The notes under the pieces are model-generated. The model ran no database searches, was not told the DNA's origin, and saw only the letters and a program-made list of their open reading frames with translations. Positions 25,522 through 33,672 of a DNA stretch of 47,649 nt are shown here, piece by piece (position 1 is the stretch's first letter; the number at the start of each line of letters is the position of its first letter). This stretch comes from Halolamina pelagica (GTDB lineage: Archaea; Halobacteriota; Halobacteria; Halobacteriales; Haloferacaceae). Location: the NCBI RefSeq assembly GCF_900115675.1, contig NZ_FOXI01000016.1, forward strand, positions 1 through 47,649. The letters are read 5' to 3'. The position numbers and the translations under genes were made by a program.

Positions 25522-26280
25522 ATGGAACTGTTCGCCGTACCGGAGTTACCGGAGATCCGCGAGGGCGACGATCTGGCGGCGATGATCGCCGACCGGGTGG
25601 ACCTCCGCCCCGACGACGTGGTCTGTGTGGCCTCGACGGTCGTCTCGAAGGCCGAGGGGCGAGCCGCCGACCTCGAAGATTTCCCCGCCGCCCCGCGGGC
25701 CAAGGAGATCGCCCGGAACCTCGAGGATATCTCGGGCGAGGAGAAGGACCCTCGCTTCGCCCAGGCCGTACTGGAGGAGAGCACCGACGTGGTGATGGAG
25801 GCGCCGTTCATCCTCACCGAGACGCGCTTCGGCCACGTCGGCGTCAACGCGGGGATCGACCGCTCGAACGTGCCCGAGCACGACCTCCTGCTGCTCCCCA
25901 AGCGCCCCGGGGAGTCCGCCGAGCGAATCCACGAGTCTCTCCCCGAGTCGCCGCCGGTGATCGTCTCCGACACGTCCGGACGCTCGTTCCGGCACGGCCA
26001 GCGCGCCGTCGCGATCGGCTGGGCCGGCATGCCCGCCTCGCGGGACTGGCGCGGCGAGACCGACCGCGACGGCCACGAACTGCAGGTCACCGTCGAGAGC
26101 GTCGTCGACGAGCTCGCGGGCGCCGCCAACCTCGTCTCCGGCGAGGGCGACGACGGCACGCCCGTCGTGATCGTCCGGGACTGGGAGTTCGGCGACCACG
26201 GCGGCAGCGACAACATGTTCCGCGAGATGCGCGGGGACTTCGTGCGCCAAGCGCTGCGGGACTGGGAGTACGAGGGCTGA
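25522..26280 (+). CDS. cofE: Coenzyme F420-0:L-glutamate ligase
   Basis: A 252-residue CofE. Family features are VVCVASTVVSKAEGRAADL, the metal and phosphate region VLEESTDVVMEAPFILTETRFGHV, NAGIDRSNVP, and VIVSDTSGRSFRHGQRAVAIG. CofE adds glutamates to F420-0 in a GTP-dependent reaction, following CofD. ATG 25522 lies 22 nt after a plausible start-proximal AT-rich stretch, and upstream in-frame sequence belongs to the other strand's genes. A Mer-like F420 enzyme begins 3 nt after its stop, so cofactor synthesis and use are co-transcribed. Confidence 0.95.
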   Translation: MELFAVPELPEIREGDDLAAMIADRVDLRPDDVVCVASTVVSKAEGRAADLEDFPAAPRAKEIARNLEDISGEEKDPRFAQAVLEESTDVVMEAPFILTETRFGHVGVNAGIDRSNVPEHDLLLLPKRPGESAERIHESLPESPPVIVSDTSGRSFRHGQRAVAIGWAGMPASRDWRGETDRDGHELQVTVESVVDELAGAANLVSGEGDDGTPVVIVRDWEFGDHGGSDNMFREMRGDFVRQALRDWEYEG

Positions 26281-26283
26281 GCG

Positions 26284-27294
26284 ATGCAGGACGGTTCACC
26301 CATCCGGCGCGGGATCGAACTCACGCCCGAACACCCCGTCTCCCGACTCGTTGACCTCGGGGAGACCGCCGAGAGCGCGGGCTTCGACGCCGTGTTCGCG
26401 TCGTCACACTACAACAACCGCGACCCGTTCCAGACGCTCGCCGCCGTCGCCGCCCAGACCGACTCGATCCGGCTCGGCCCCGGCGTCGCCAACCCCCACG
26501 AGAGCCACCCCGTCGCGCTGGCCTCTCGGATGGCGACGCTCGACGAGCACTCCGGCGGGCGCGGCGTATTCGGCATCGGCCCGGGCGACCCCTCGACGCT
26601 CCGGAACCTGGGCGTCGACGGCGACGACCGCGGCCTGCGCTCGGTGCTGGAGGCGTTCAAGGTCGCCGAGCGACTCTGGACCGGCGAGCGCGTCGACCAC
26701 GACGGCACCTTCGTCGCCGAGGACGCCGGCCTGAACTACGAGCCGCCCGGTGGGATCCCCGTGTACGTCGGCGGCGAGGGACCGCACATGTGCCGGATGG
26801 CCGCGAAACACGCCGACGGGCTGCTGTTCAACGGCTCGCACCCGCGTGATCTCGCGTGGGCCGGGGACCGCGTCGCGGAGGGCCTGGAGGAGCGGCCGGA
26901 TCACCGCGGCTCGTTCGACTTCCTCGCGTACGCGAGCGTGAGCGTGGCCAGCGAGCGCGAGGTCGCCCGCGAGGCTGCGCGCCCGCCGGTGGCGTTCATC
27001 GCCGCCGGGGCGCCGGATCCGGTCCTCTCACGACACGACGTCGACCCCGAGCGCGCCGCCGCTGTGGGAGAGCGGATCAGCGAGGGCGACTTCACCGGGG
27101 CGTTCGAGCGGGTCTCACCCGGGATGATCGACGCCTTCGCGGCCGCGGGGACCGTCGACGACGTTGCCGACCGGCTCGCCGCCGTCCTCGAACACGCCGA
27201 CGGGGTCGTCTGTGGCTCGCCGCTGGGGCCGGAGCTCGACGAGGCCGTCGAACTGGCGAGTGAGGCGCTGGAACTGGCCGAAGAACGCGTCTGA
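26284..27294 (+). CDS. F420-dependent oxidoreductase, Mer-like (luciferase-like fold)
   Basis: A 336-residue luciferase-like TIM-barrel protein resembling methylene-H4MPT reductase (Mer). Characteristic parts are RGIELTPEHPVSRLVDLGETAE, GFDAVFASSHYNNRDPF, SIRLGPGVANPHESHPVALAS, GVFGIGPGDPSTL and PVYVGGEGPHMCRMAAKHADG. These belong to the F420-binding subgroup. Haloarchaea probably do not make H4MPT, so reduction of methylene-tetrahydrofolate with F420H2 is a reasonable inference. The gene follows cofE by 3 nt, in keeping with F420 use. Confidence 0.88.
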   Translation: MQDGSPIRRGIELTPEHPVSRLVDLGETAESAGFDAVFASSHYNNRDPFQTLAAVAAQTDSIRLGPGVANPHESHPVALASRMATLDEHSGGRGVFGIGPGDPSTLRNLGVDGDDRGLRSVLEAFKVAERLWTGERVDHDGTFVAEDAGLNYEPPGGIPVYVGGEGPHMCRMAAKHADGLLFNGSHPRDLAWAGDRVAEGLEERPDHRGSFDFLAYASVSVASEREVAREAARPPVAFIAAGAPDPVLSRHDVDPERAAAVGERISEGDFTGAFERVSPGMIDAFAAAGTVDDVADRLAAVLEHADGVVCGSPLGPELDEAVELASEALELAEERV

Positions 27295-27299
27295 ACCGA

Positions 27300-27506
27300 C
27301 TACCGCGTCGAACCCGCGCCGAGCAGGTCGAGCAGGCCGCCGAAGGCCAGATACGCCAGCGCGCCGCTGGCGGCGAGCACGAACAGCGCCCCCATCGCGG
27401 CCGAGACGGCCGAGAGCGGGTCCTGGGTGACGACGCCCTCGAACAGCCGTCCCATCTCGGGCAGGTCGGTGACGATGCGGGTCGCGAACTCCTGCAGCGT
27501 GGCCAT
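27300..27506 (-). CDS. Small one-helix membrane protein
   Basis: A 68-residue protein from ATG 27506. A polar N-terminus (MATLQEFATRIVTDLPEMG) is followed by a hydrophobic segment (SAVSAAMGALFVLAASGALA and onward to about residue 60). The 101-residue reading from 27605 would enter the nurA start and is unlikely. Function unknown; it converges on the Mer-like gene with 5 nt between stops. Confidence 0.65.
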   Translation of the reverse strand: MATLQEFATRIVTDLPEMGRLFEGVVTQDPLSAVSAAMGALFVLAASGALAYLAFGGLLDLLGAGSTR

Positions 27507-27588
27507 GGCTGATCGTTGCGCCGGGGGCCACTTCGCTTTTCCGAGTACAGCCGAGGGAGTTTTGGGGGCGCCCGCCGTCGCCCTCCCC

Positions 27589-28863
27589 GTGACGCTCGAC
27601 CCCATTCACGTCGACACCATCGCCCGCATCGCCGCCTCCATCGCGGGCACCGTCGACGACTCCGACCACGACGACCACGCCGCGCGGGCGTGGGAGCTGC
27701 TCGACCCCTTGCGCGAGGACGGCCGGGTCGTGGTCGACCCGCTCGACGAGCCGTCGCTCCGGGCCGCGGCGATCGACGACGTGGCGCTCGCGGACCGGCC
27801 GTTCGCCACGACCCACGGGCTCGACGCCGGCACGCTCAACCCGACCGGGTTCAAGAACGGCCTGCTGCTCGACGTGGCCCAGGCCGCGATGGCCGCGGCG
27901 CCGACGGATCTGGAACTCCACCGCTCGCGCTCGCTGGTCGCGACCGTCCACGCCAACGACGCGACCCGGGAGTACGGGACCGACTGGCAGCGCTACGACG
28001 ACGGCTACAGCCGCCAGCGGGTGCTGCAGGTCCCCGAGGTCGCGGAGTTCGCCGACGAGGTGACCCACGAACTCGCGCTCTACCTCGCCGAGTCCTCCCA
28101 CGCGCTCGAACACGCCGACGCCGTCGAGGAGCTCCTCCTGCTCGACGGCCCGCTCTACCCCAAGCGGCTGTTCAACTGGGAGTCCCGCGATCCCGCGCTG
28201 GCGGAGGCGACCAAGGAGGCCGCCCCCCAGAACATCATGGAGAACTACGTCCGCCTCGTCGAGGGGTTCGTCGAGCGCGGGATCCCGATCGCGGGGTTCG
28301 TGAAGAACCCGACCTCCCGCTTCATCGTCCGCACGCTGTCGGACCGCACGCCGACGCCGTGGGCCGACGACGCCGCGCTGTTCACCCGCCTGCTCGAGTG
28401 TCGCGAGGAGGGGGGTCGGGAGGACGAGAACGGGCGCGACGGCGACCCGGCGGCCGCCCGGGACGAGTCGGATCTCACCTTCACCTCGTGGTTCCGCTCG
28501 CGTGGCTCCTCGGACGAGCCGATGTCCGACGACGGCGACGCGATGGGGATCCAGCGCCGCCTCGACCCCGAGGCGTACGAGGTGACGTTCTGCTACCTCT
28601 ACGACCCCCGGACCGACGTGACGTACAAGATCGAGGCGCCCTACGCCGTCACGCGCGACCCCGAGACGCGCGCGGCGCTGACGACCCAACTGCTGAGCGA
28701 GGTCGCGACCGAGCGCGGCCCGCCGGAGGCGATTGGGAAGGCCGACGAACTCGCGAAGATCGGCGCCGGCGAGAAGGGGGCGATCCGCCGGAGGTTCGAG
28801 GAGACGTTCGGCAGCGAGTCGCGGTCGACGTACGACCGGTTGCGCTGGGGCGAGGAGGAGTAG
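27589..28863 (+). CDS. nurA: NurA-domain nuclease
   Basis: A 424-residue protein starting at GTG 27589 (MTLDPIHVDTI). The NurA core is recognisable in RSRSLVATVHANDATREYG, ELLLLDGPLYPKRLF (conserved DGPLYP), GFVKNPTSRFIV, and a C-terminal YKIEAPYAVTR. NurA is the 5'-3' nuclease that works with the HerA pump in DNA end resection. The archaeal form here has an acidic, Arg-rich low-complexity insert near residues 275-310. HerA lies 425 nt downstream on the same strand, separated by one small opposing gene, consistent with the usual linkage. Confidence 0.88.
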   Translation: MTLDPIHVDTIARIAASIAGTVDDSDHDDHAARAWELLDPLREDGRVVVDPLDEPSLRAAAIDDVALADRPFATTHGLDAGTLNPTGFKNGLLLDVAQAAMAAAPTDLELHRSRSLVATVHANDATREYGTDWQRYDDGYSRQRVLQVPEVAEFADEVTHELALYLAESSHALEHADAVEELLLLDGPLYPKRLFNWESRDPALAEATKEAAPQNIMENYVRLVEGFVERGIPIAGFVKNPTSRFIVRTLSDRTPTPWADDAALFTRLLECREEGGREDENGRDGDPAAARDESDLTFTSWFRSRGSSDEPMSDDGDAMGIQRRLDPEAYEVTFCYLYDPRTDVTYKIEAPYAVTRDPETRAALTTQLLSEVATERGPPEAIGKADELAKIGAGEKGAIRRRFEETFGSESRSTYDRLRWGEEE

Positions 28864-28870
28864 CGACCGA

Positions 28871-29200
28871 TCAGGCCGGCGTCTCCTTCTCCACGTCGAC
28901 CGTCACGTCGTCGACGCCGATGCGGGCGAACTGCGTGCGGATGTGCTCGCGTGCGGCCTCGATCGCCTGCTCGCGCGTGTCGAACCCGCGGGGCATCGGC
29001 GACTCGAACGCGACCCGGATCTCCTCGCCGTCGATCTCGATGGCCGAGCCGCCGCTCTCGACCTGGTAGAACTCGTCGCAGACCCAGACGTAGGCGGCGT
29101 CCTCGTCGGGGGCGCCCTTGTAGGAGGGGGGCTCCTCGCCGCGCTCGAAGACGGTGCCGGTGAGCGTCGTGCCCCCGCCGTGGCCGCTGACGTGAATCAT
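28871..29200 (-). CDS. Small conserved haloarchaeal protein
   Basis: A 109-residue acidic protein (MIHVSGHGGGTTLTGTVFERG) with beta-type strands and a C-terminal helix (EQAIEAAREHIRTQFARIG). It resembles a haloarchaea-specific family that I recall only as DUF7113-like. It sits between nurA and herA on the other strand, 7 nt from the nurA stop, and shares an 88-bp upstream region with herA. No motif points to a function. Confidence 0.7.
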   Translation of the reverse strand: MIHVSGHGGGTTLTGTVFERGEEPPSYKGAPDEDAAYVWVCDEFYQVESGGSAIEIDGEEIRVAFESPMPRGFDTREQAIEAAREHIRTQFARIGVDDVTVDVEKETPA

Positions 29201-29288
29201 ACCCGAGCTAGTCGGTCGGCACTCTTAGGGGTGGTGCCCGCGGCGCCGCAGGGAAAGGTGTATGCCGGGAGCCCCCCACGTCCGGCGC

Positions 29289-31112
29289 ATGAGCGATTCG
29301 GGCGATCTTGGCGATTTCACCGACTACGTGGGCGACGACGACGCCTCCGCCGCCGACGCGAGCGACGACGCCCCGGCCGACGACGCCCGCGCTGACGAGG
29401 CCGAGTTCGAGCGCTACGGCACGGAGCCGGCGGGCGCCGACCAGGGACTGGGGACCGTCTCGGTCTCGCAGGGGCTGCGCGTCTCGCAGGACGGCGACGA
29501 GACGCGGCTGCGGGCGTTCATCACCACCGGGAACCGCGACTCGGTCCGGCTGGGGAGCTACCTGCTGGTCCCCTACCCCGACGACGAGACGCTCTTCTGC
29601 TCCATCGCCGCGCTGGAGTACGCCCAGGAGTTCCAGTCCGACGACGCCACCGAGATCCACGCCCGCCGACAGATGCGCCGTGAGGAGTTCGAGGAGCGGG
29701 ACTACAAGTTCATGGCCGAGTTGGAGCCCGTGGCGGTCATCTATGAGGAGGGCGGCGAACTCAAACGGCGGATGACCGACCGCGTCCCCAAGCCGGGCGC
29801 GCTGGCCCGCGAGGCCGCCGACGAGGAGCAGATCAAGACCGGGCTGAAGATCCCCGGCGACGGCGTCTTCCTCGGCCACCTCTCCGTCGGCGGCGAGAAG
29901 GTCCGCACCGCCGCCGAACCGCCGACGGTCGACTACCGCGTGAAGGACGAGTACGCCGACGGCGACCCCCTCGTCTTCCGGCACACGCTCGTGGCCGGCG
30001 GCACCGGGTCGGGGAAGACCCACGCCTCGAAGAACGTGCTGCGGCAGTATCTCGATTCGGACCGGAGCTACCCCATGGACGACGGCCGCGACGTGTCGCC
30101 CGCCGTGGTCCAGTTCGACCCGCAGGACGAGTACGCCCAGATGCACGACGACAACCCCGATATGGACGACGAGTTCGCCCGCAAGCTCGACCGGGAGGGG
30201 ATCGCCCACGGCGGCCACGACGACACGGTCGCGCTGGTGCCCGTCGAGGACGGCGTCACCTACGGCGGCGAGAACCACCGCGCCGAGCAGGTGCGGTTCA
30301 CCATCCCGTTCTCGGTCGTCGACGAGTACGACATGCCGTGGCTCGTCGCCGGCGGCGGGCTGAACGACAACCAGTACCCGGCGCTGCTCACGCTCCTCAA
30401 CCGGTTCTTCAGCGATTACGGGAGCAACGGCACCTACGAGGAGTTCTTGACCTACCTCGACGACCCGGGCCTGCAGGAGGAGCTCCACGAGTCCGGGCGC
30501 GTCCACGAGGCGACGTTCGACGCCGTCAAGCGCCGCGTTCGCGGGATCCCCAACGGGATCTTCGATCAGGACGCGCGGCCGATCACGGAACTGGACCACG
30601 AGCTCGTCCGCCCGGGCGGGCTGACGGTCGTGCCGACCTACCACCTCTCGACCTCGCGGGCGAAGGAGATGTTCGTCCTCGCGGTCTCGTCGCTGCTCGT
30701 CGACGACAAGCTCTCGAACTCCCCGCAGAGCCAGCGCATCAAGGAGACGCCGCTGGTGCTGGGGATGGACGAGGCCCACAACTTCCTCTCGGAGGCCGAC
30801 ACCGTGCAGGCCCGGAAGGTCGTTCAGAAGTTCACCGAGGCCGCCAAGCAGGGTCGGAAGGAGCGACTGGGGCTGTTCCTGATCACCCAGGACCCCCAGG
30901 ACATCGCGGAGCCGGTGTTCAAGCAGGTGAACACGAAGGTCGTGCTGAACCTCGGGGACGAGGACGCGATCTCGTCGGTGAACATCCCGAGCGAGTTGGC
31001 CCGGAAGGTCCCCTACATGGAGAAGGGACAGATGGTGGTCTACTCGCCCGACAACTCCGAGCCGGTGGAGCTGATCGGGCTGAGCGAGTGTGTCACTCGC
31101 CACGGCGAGTGA
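29289..31112 (+). CDS. herA: HerA-family ATPase/DNA translocase
   Basis: A 607-residue protein starting at ATG 29289. A low-complexity acidic N-terminus (1-50) is followed by a HAS-type beta-barrel (about 55-200) and a FtsK/HerA RecA-like core. Walker A is AGGTGSGKTH, Walker B is LVLGMDEAHNFLSEAD, and FLITQDPQDIAEPVFKQVNTK matches the sensor/arginine-finger region. The hexamer pumps DNA to NurA in strand resection. The last five codons and the stop lie in the left half of the first unit of repeat block A, so the end of HerA may have been shaped by that repeat. Confidence 0.93.
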   Translation: MSDSGDLGDFTDYVGDDDASAADASDDAPADDARADEAEFERYGTEPAGADQGLGTVSVSQGLRVSQDGDETRLRAFITTGNRDSVRLGSYLLVPYPDDETLFCSIAALEYAQEFQSDDATEIHARRQMRREEFEERDYKFMAELEPVAVIYEEGGELKRRMTDRVPKPGALAREAADEEQIKTGLKIPGDGVFLGHLSVGGEKVRTAAEPPTVDYRVKDEYADGDPLVFRHTLVAGGTGSGKTHASKNVLRQYLDSDRSYPMDDGRDVSPAVVQFDPQDEYAQMHDDNPDMDDEFARKLDREGIAHGGHDDTVALVPVEDGVTYGGENHRAEQVRFTIPFSVVDEYDMPWLVAGGGLNDNQYPALLTLLNRFFSDYGSNGTYEEFLTYLDDPGLQEELHESGRVHEATFDAVKRRVRGIPNGIFDQDARPITELDHELVRPGGLTVVPTYHLSTSRAKEMFVLAVSSLLVDDKLSNSPQSQRIKETPLVLGMDEAHNFLSEADTVQARKVVQKFTEAAKQGRKERLGLFLITQDPQDIAEPVFKQVNTKVVLNLGDEDAISSVNIPSELARKVPYMEKGQMVVYSPDNSEPVELIGLSECVTRHGE

Positions 31113-31380
31113 TCGACGACGACCTCCGCGTCGTCGTGACGCGTGGCGATGTGTTACCAGACACGGCGAGTAACACCAGTCTCCGCTCGAGACCGACCGC
31201 GACCTGCGTGTCGCGGTCACGGAGCGTGTTGCCGTGACTGTGTCGAACCAGTCACGGCGTGCGACCAGCGGCGATCTCCGGATCGGCGCCCGGAACCGAT
31301 GCCGTGACTGTGTCGAACCGGTCACGGCGTATGACCAGCGACGATCTCCGGATCGTTGCACGGAGCGTGTTGCCGTGACC
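31097..31380 (+). repeat. Structured tandem repeat block A (4 units)
   Basis: Four units: 31097-31149, 31162-31236, 31250-31309 and 31320-31380. Each has an outer stem enclosing an inner hairpin. Outer arms are TCGCCACG/CGTGGCGA, CACGGC/GCCGTG, AGTCACGGC/GCCGTGACT and GGTCACGGC/GCCGTGACC. Inner stems include ACGACGAC/GTCGTCGT and ACCGCGAC/GTCGCGGT around 6-nt loops. Units are joined by GTGT-NN(N)-ACC. The first unit overlaps the end of herA. The 31381-31476 remainder is the uspA upstream region. Confidence 0.85.
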
Positions 31381-31476
31381 GTGTATGGCCAAACGTCTCG
31401 CGACCGACCGCACCCGCCGCGCCTCGGCGGCGAATCCGCCACCCCGCTTTTCACGGATGCCCTCGAACCCCCAGCC

Positions 31477-31917
31477 ATGACCGACCGCATACTCGTCGCG
31501 TACGACGGCACGCCGCAGGCCGAGGACGCCCTCGAGTTCGCCGTCGAGGAGTGGGCCGACCACGATCTCACGCTGCTGTACGTCATCAACCCCGTCGAGG
31601 CCGGCTACAGCGCCGGCGTCGGCATCCCCAGCGGCGGCGAGGAGTGGTTCGAGCAGGCCAAGGCCGACGCCGAGGAACTGTTCGCGGACGCGGACGAGGA
31701 GTACGAGACCGAGTTCCGGACCGAGACCGCGGTCGGGCGGCCGCCCCAGGCCATCGTCAACGTCGCCCGCGGCGAGAGCGACGACGTCGACGCCCCCGGG
31801 TACGACCACCTCGTGATCGGGAGTCACGGCCGCACCGGCGTCTCACGCATGCTGCTCGGGAGCGTCGCCGAGAAGGTGGTCCGCGAGTCGCCCGTTCCGG
31901 TCACTGTCGTCCGGTAG
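31477..31917 (+). CDS. Universal stress protein (UspA family)
   Basis: A 146-residue single-domain Usp. It starts MTDRILVAYDGTPQAEDAL and ends with the ATP-binding GSHGRTGVSRMLLGSVAEKVV segment (G2xG9xG(S/T) pattern) and PVPVTVVR. Single Usp proteins typically bind ATP/AMP and act in stress signalling. The start at 31477 lies about 28 nt after a weak CTTTTC box. It follows repeat block A. Confidence 0.93.
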   Translation: MTDRILVAYDGTPQAEDALEFAVEEWADHDLTLLYVINPVEAGYSAGVGIPSGGEEWFEQAKADAEELFADADEEYETEFRTETAVGRPPQAIVNVARGESDDVDAPGYDHLVIGSHGRTGVSRMLLGSVAEKVVRESPVPVTVVR

Positions 31918-31988
31918 CGGCGACGACACGACGGTGACGCGGGAGTTACCTATAGCCCCGAGGTGACCTAATTACGCGCTATACGACA

Positions 31989-31998
31989 GGCATTAAAC
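31989..31998 (+). promoter_or_regulatory. TATA-like box before the nitroreductase reading frame
   Basis: GGCATTAAAC lies about 25-30 nt before ATG 32020, so the promoter of the interrupted gene still looks intact. Confidence 0.5.
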
Positions 31999-32019
31999 CC
32001 CGAGCCGCCTCGATCGGAC

Positions 32020-32706
32020 ATGGAGTTCGACGAGGCGGTCCTCACCCGACGCAGCGTCCACGAGTACAGCGACGAGCCGGTCGACGACGACACCATCGCG
32101 GCCGTCTTCGACCAAGTTCGGTACAGCCCCTCCAGTTACAACCTCCAGCCGTGGGAGTTCCTGGTGCTGACCGAGGACCCGAACCGCGAGCGACTCAAGG
32201 AGGTCGCCTACGGCCAGGAACACGTCACCGACGCGCCCGTGGCCGTCGCGGTGCTGGGCAACACCGACCCCAGCGCCCACGCCGAGGCCGTCGCCGAGGA
32301 CCAGCTCCGGAAGGGGTAGCTCCCCAACGAGGCGGCCAAGGAAGACCTGCTCGAGACCATCGATGGGATGGCCGAACGGGACGAGTCGGAGAACCGGCTT
32401 TGGGCCACCCGCAGCACCGCGCTGGCGGGGATGACGCTGATGCACGCCGCCCGCGCCGAGGGGCTGGCGACCTGTCCGGTCGGCGGCTTCGACGGCGAGG
32501 CGCTGCGCGGGGAGTTCGACATCGGCGACGGGTACGAGCCGGTGATGCTGGTGACGATGGGACACGCCGCCGCCAACGCCCGGGACACGAACACGCCCCG
32601 GAAGTTCCGCCGCTCAGTCGACGATATCGTCCATCGCGAGGAGTTCGAGCCGGCGGAGGCCGAACTCGACGACGGGGTCGTGGCCGAGAGCTACGCGACG
32701 CAGTAA
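32020..32706 (+). pseudogene. Nitroreductase-family flavoprotein with an in-frame TAG
   Basis: The frame from 32020 to 32706 encodes a full nitroreductase of 227 residues but is cut by TAG at 32317-32319. Before it are EAVLTRRSVHEYSDEPVDDD and YSPSSYNLQPWEFLV (FMN contacts). After it the same frame continues with LPNEAAKEDLLETIDG, STALAGMTLMHAARAEGLATCP and the GYEPVMLVTMGH ending. There is no frameshift. The stop lies where TAC (Tyr, in KGYLPNE-like sequence) would be natural, so a single C-to-G change explains it. Possibilities are a recent pseudogene, a sequencing error, or readthrough. A split two-subunit protein is unlikely as no start or RBS follows closely. Confidence 0.75.
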
Positions 32707-32709
32707 GTC

Positions 32710-32842
32710 GACCACGGCGCGCGACCTGCAGCGACCTCCGTGTCGCTGCCACGGAGCGTGATGCCGTGGTCGTGTAGTAGCCACCCACGGCGCGTTAACC
32801 TGTCGCGGGCTCCGTTCCGTGACGACGGAGCGTGTCGCCGTG
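32710..32842 (+). repeat. Structured tandem repeat block B (2 units plus a half unit)
   Basis: Unit 1 (32710-32771) has outer arms GACCACGGC/GCCGTGGTC and inner arms CAGCGAC/GTCGCTG. Unit 2 (32786-32842) has CACGGC/GCCGTG and a weaker inner stem (GTCGCGG/CCGTGAC). A half unit (about 32851-32870, ACCATCACTCACGGCTAGCG) follows without its right arm. The block starts 3 nt after the nitroreductase stop. The same CGGAGCGTG linker as in blocks A and C precedes the right arm. Confidence 0.82.
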
Positions 32843-32938
32843 ATCGTGTCACCATCACTCACGGCTAGCGGACTCGACGTCGGCCGGCCCACGGGTCAGT
32901 ACGAACAGAACTTTGCTCTACCGCCATCGTCCCCACTC

Positions 32939-33196
32939 ATGGTCGTGCCCGGACAACTCGCGTTCGGCGGCTTCCTCGTCTCCGGCGGGGTACTGCTCGC
33001 GATCGACCACCCGGCCGTCGATCGACTCAACCGCCACCTGAAAGCCTCGGGAACGAGCCAACGGCCGTCGGAGATCGAGACGGACGGGAACGCTGAACTG
33101 GTCGGACGCGCCGTCGGCGTCCTCACCCTCGTGACGGGGCTGTTGATCGCCGTCGACGCGATCGCCCGATCGCGCCGCGGATCGTCAGCCGGTTAG
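32939..33196 (+). CDS. Small two-helix membrane protein
   Basis: An 85-residue protein from ATG 32939. Hydrophobic segments (about 5-22, QLAFGGFLVSGGVLLAI, and 56-75, VGVLTLVTGLLIAVDA) flank a polar loop. A longer frame from 32819 starts inside repeat block B and is not favoured. Its stop overlaps the opposing gene's stop (TTAG at 33193-33196). Function unknown. Confidence 0.6.
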   Translation: MVVPGQLAFGGFLVSGGVLLAIDHPAVDRLNRHLKASGTSQRPSEIETDGNAELVGRAVGVLTLVTGLLIAVDAIARSRRGSSAG

Positions 33197-33552
33197 ACGC
33201 CCGGGATACCGAGCGCCGACAACTCGACGAGGTTCGCCAGCGAGAGGACCCACAGTAGCACGATCGCCGCCAGCCACGCGGCGAAGCCGATCCCCGCGGC
33301 GCGGATCCAGCCGCCCGGGTAGCGCCAGTTCACGATGCCGATCCACAGGACCAGCAGCAGCACCGGGCCGACGACCGGGATCCCGCCGATAAAGCCGAGC
33401 AGCGCGTAGGCCAGCGCCCCCACGGCGGCGGCGACGACGGCGTCCCCGAACGCGGGATCCTTCCGTAGCACGATCTTCGCGCCGATGTGGATCGCGAGCG
33501 CGCCCACGAGCAGGCTGACGACTCCGACGATGAGTCCGTCTATCGGGGCCAT
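33193..33552 (-). CDS. Multi-helix membrane protein of unknown function
   Basis: A 119-residue hydrophobic protein from ATG 33552 (MAPIDGLIVGVVSLLVGALA). Four membrane segments are likely, with a conserved-looking GGIPVVGPVLLLVLWIGIVNW. No charged catalytic motif. It overlaps the end of the previous gene by four bases on the opposite strand. Confidence 0.7.
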   Translation of the reverse strand: MAPIDGLIVGVVSLLVGALAIHIGAKIVLRKDPAFGDAVVAAAVGALAYALLGFIGGIPVVGPVLLLVLWIGIVNWRYPGGWIRAAGIGFAAWLAAIVLLWVLSLANLVELSALGIPGV

Positions 33553-33672
33553 ACGTGTCCAGTCGCGGCGCACGAGGGAAAGCGTGGTGGGCGTCGTGAC
33601 AGCTGCCGAGAACGATCCCGGCGCCCCCGTGGCCGAAGGCTTTAGCGGGAGTCACCGCGTTGGTGCGCACGA

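Noticed and set aside
21505-26280. A 1591-codon open frame on the + strand
   Set aside because: Most of it runs opposite to cofD and its operon, across the HD gene and the phosphatase-like gene. Its composition is a high-GC shadow; only the last part, from 25522 (CofE), is a real protein.
29208-31589. A 793-codon minus-strand frame across herA and block A
   Set aside because: It is antisense to herA and the repeat block and has no family features.
32317-32319. Pyrrolysine codon in the nitroreductase
   Set aside because: Nothing in the window supports Pyl decoding, and the site is better explained as a Tyr codon mutated to TAG. Left only as a check in the finding.
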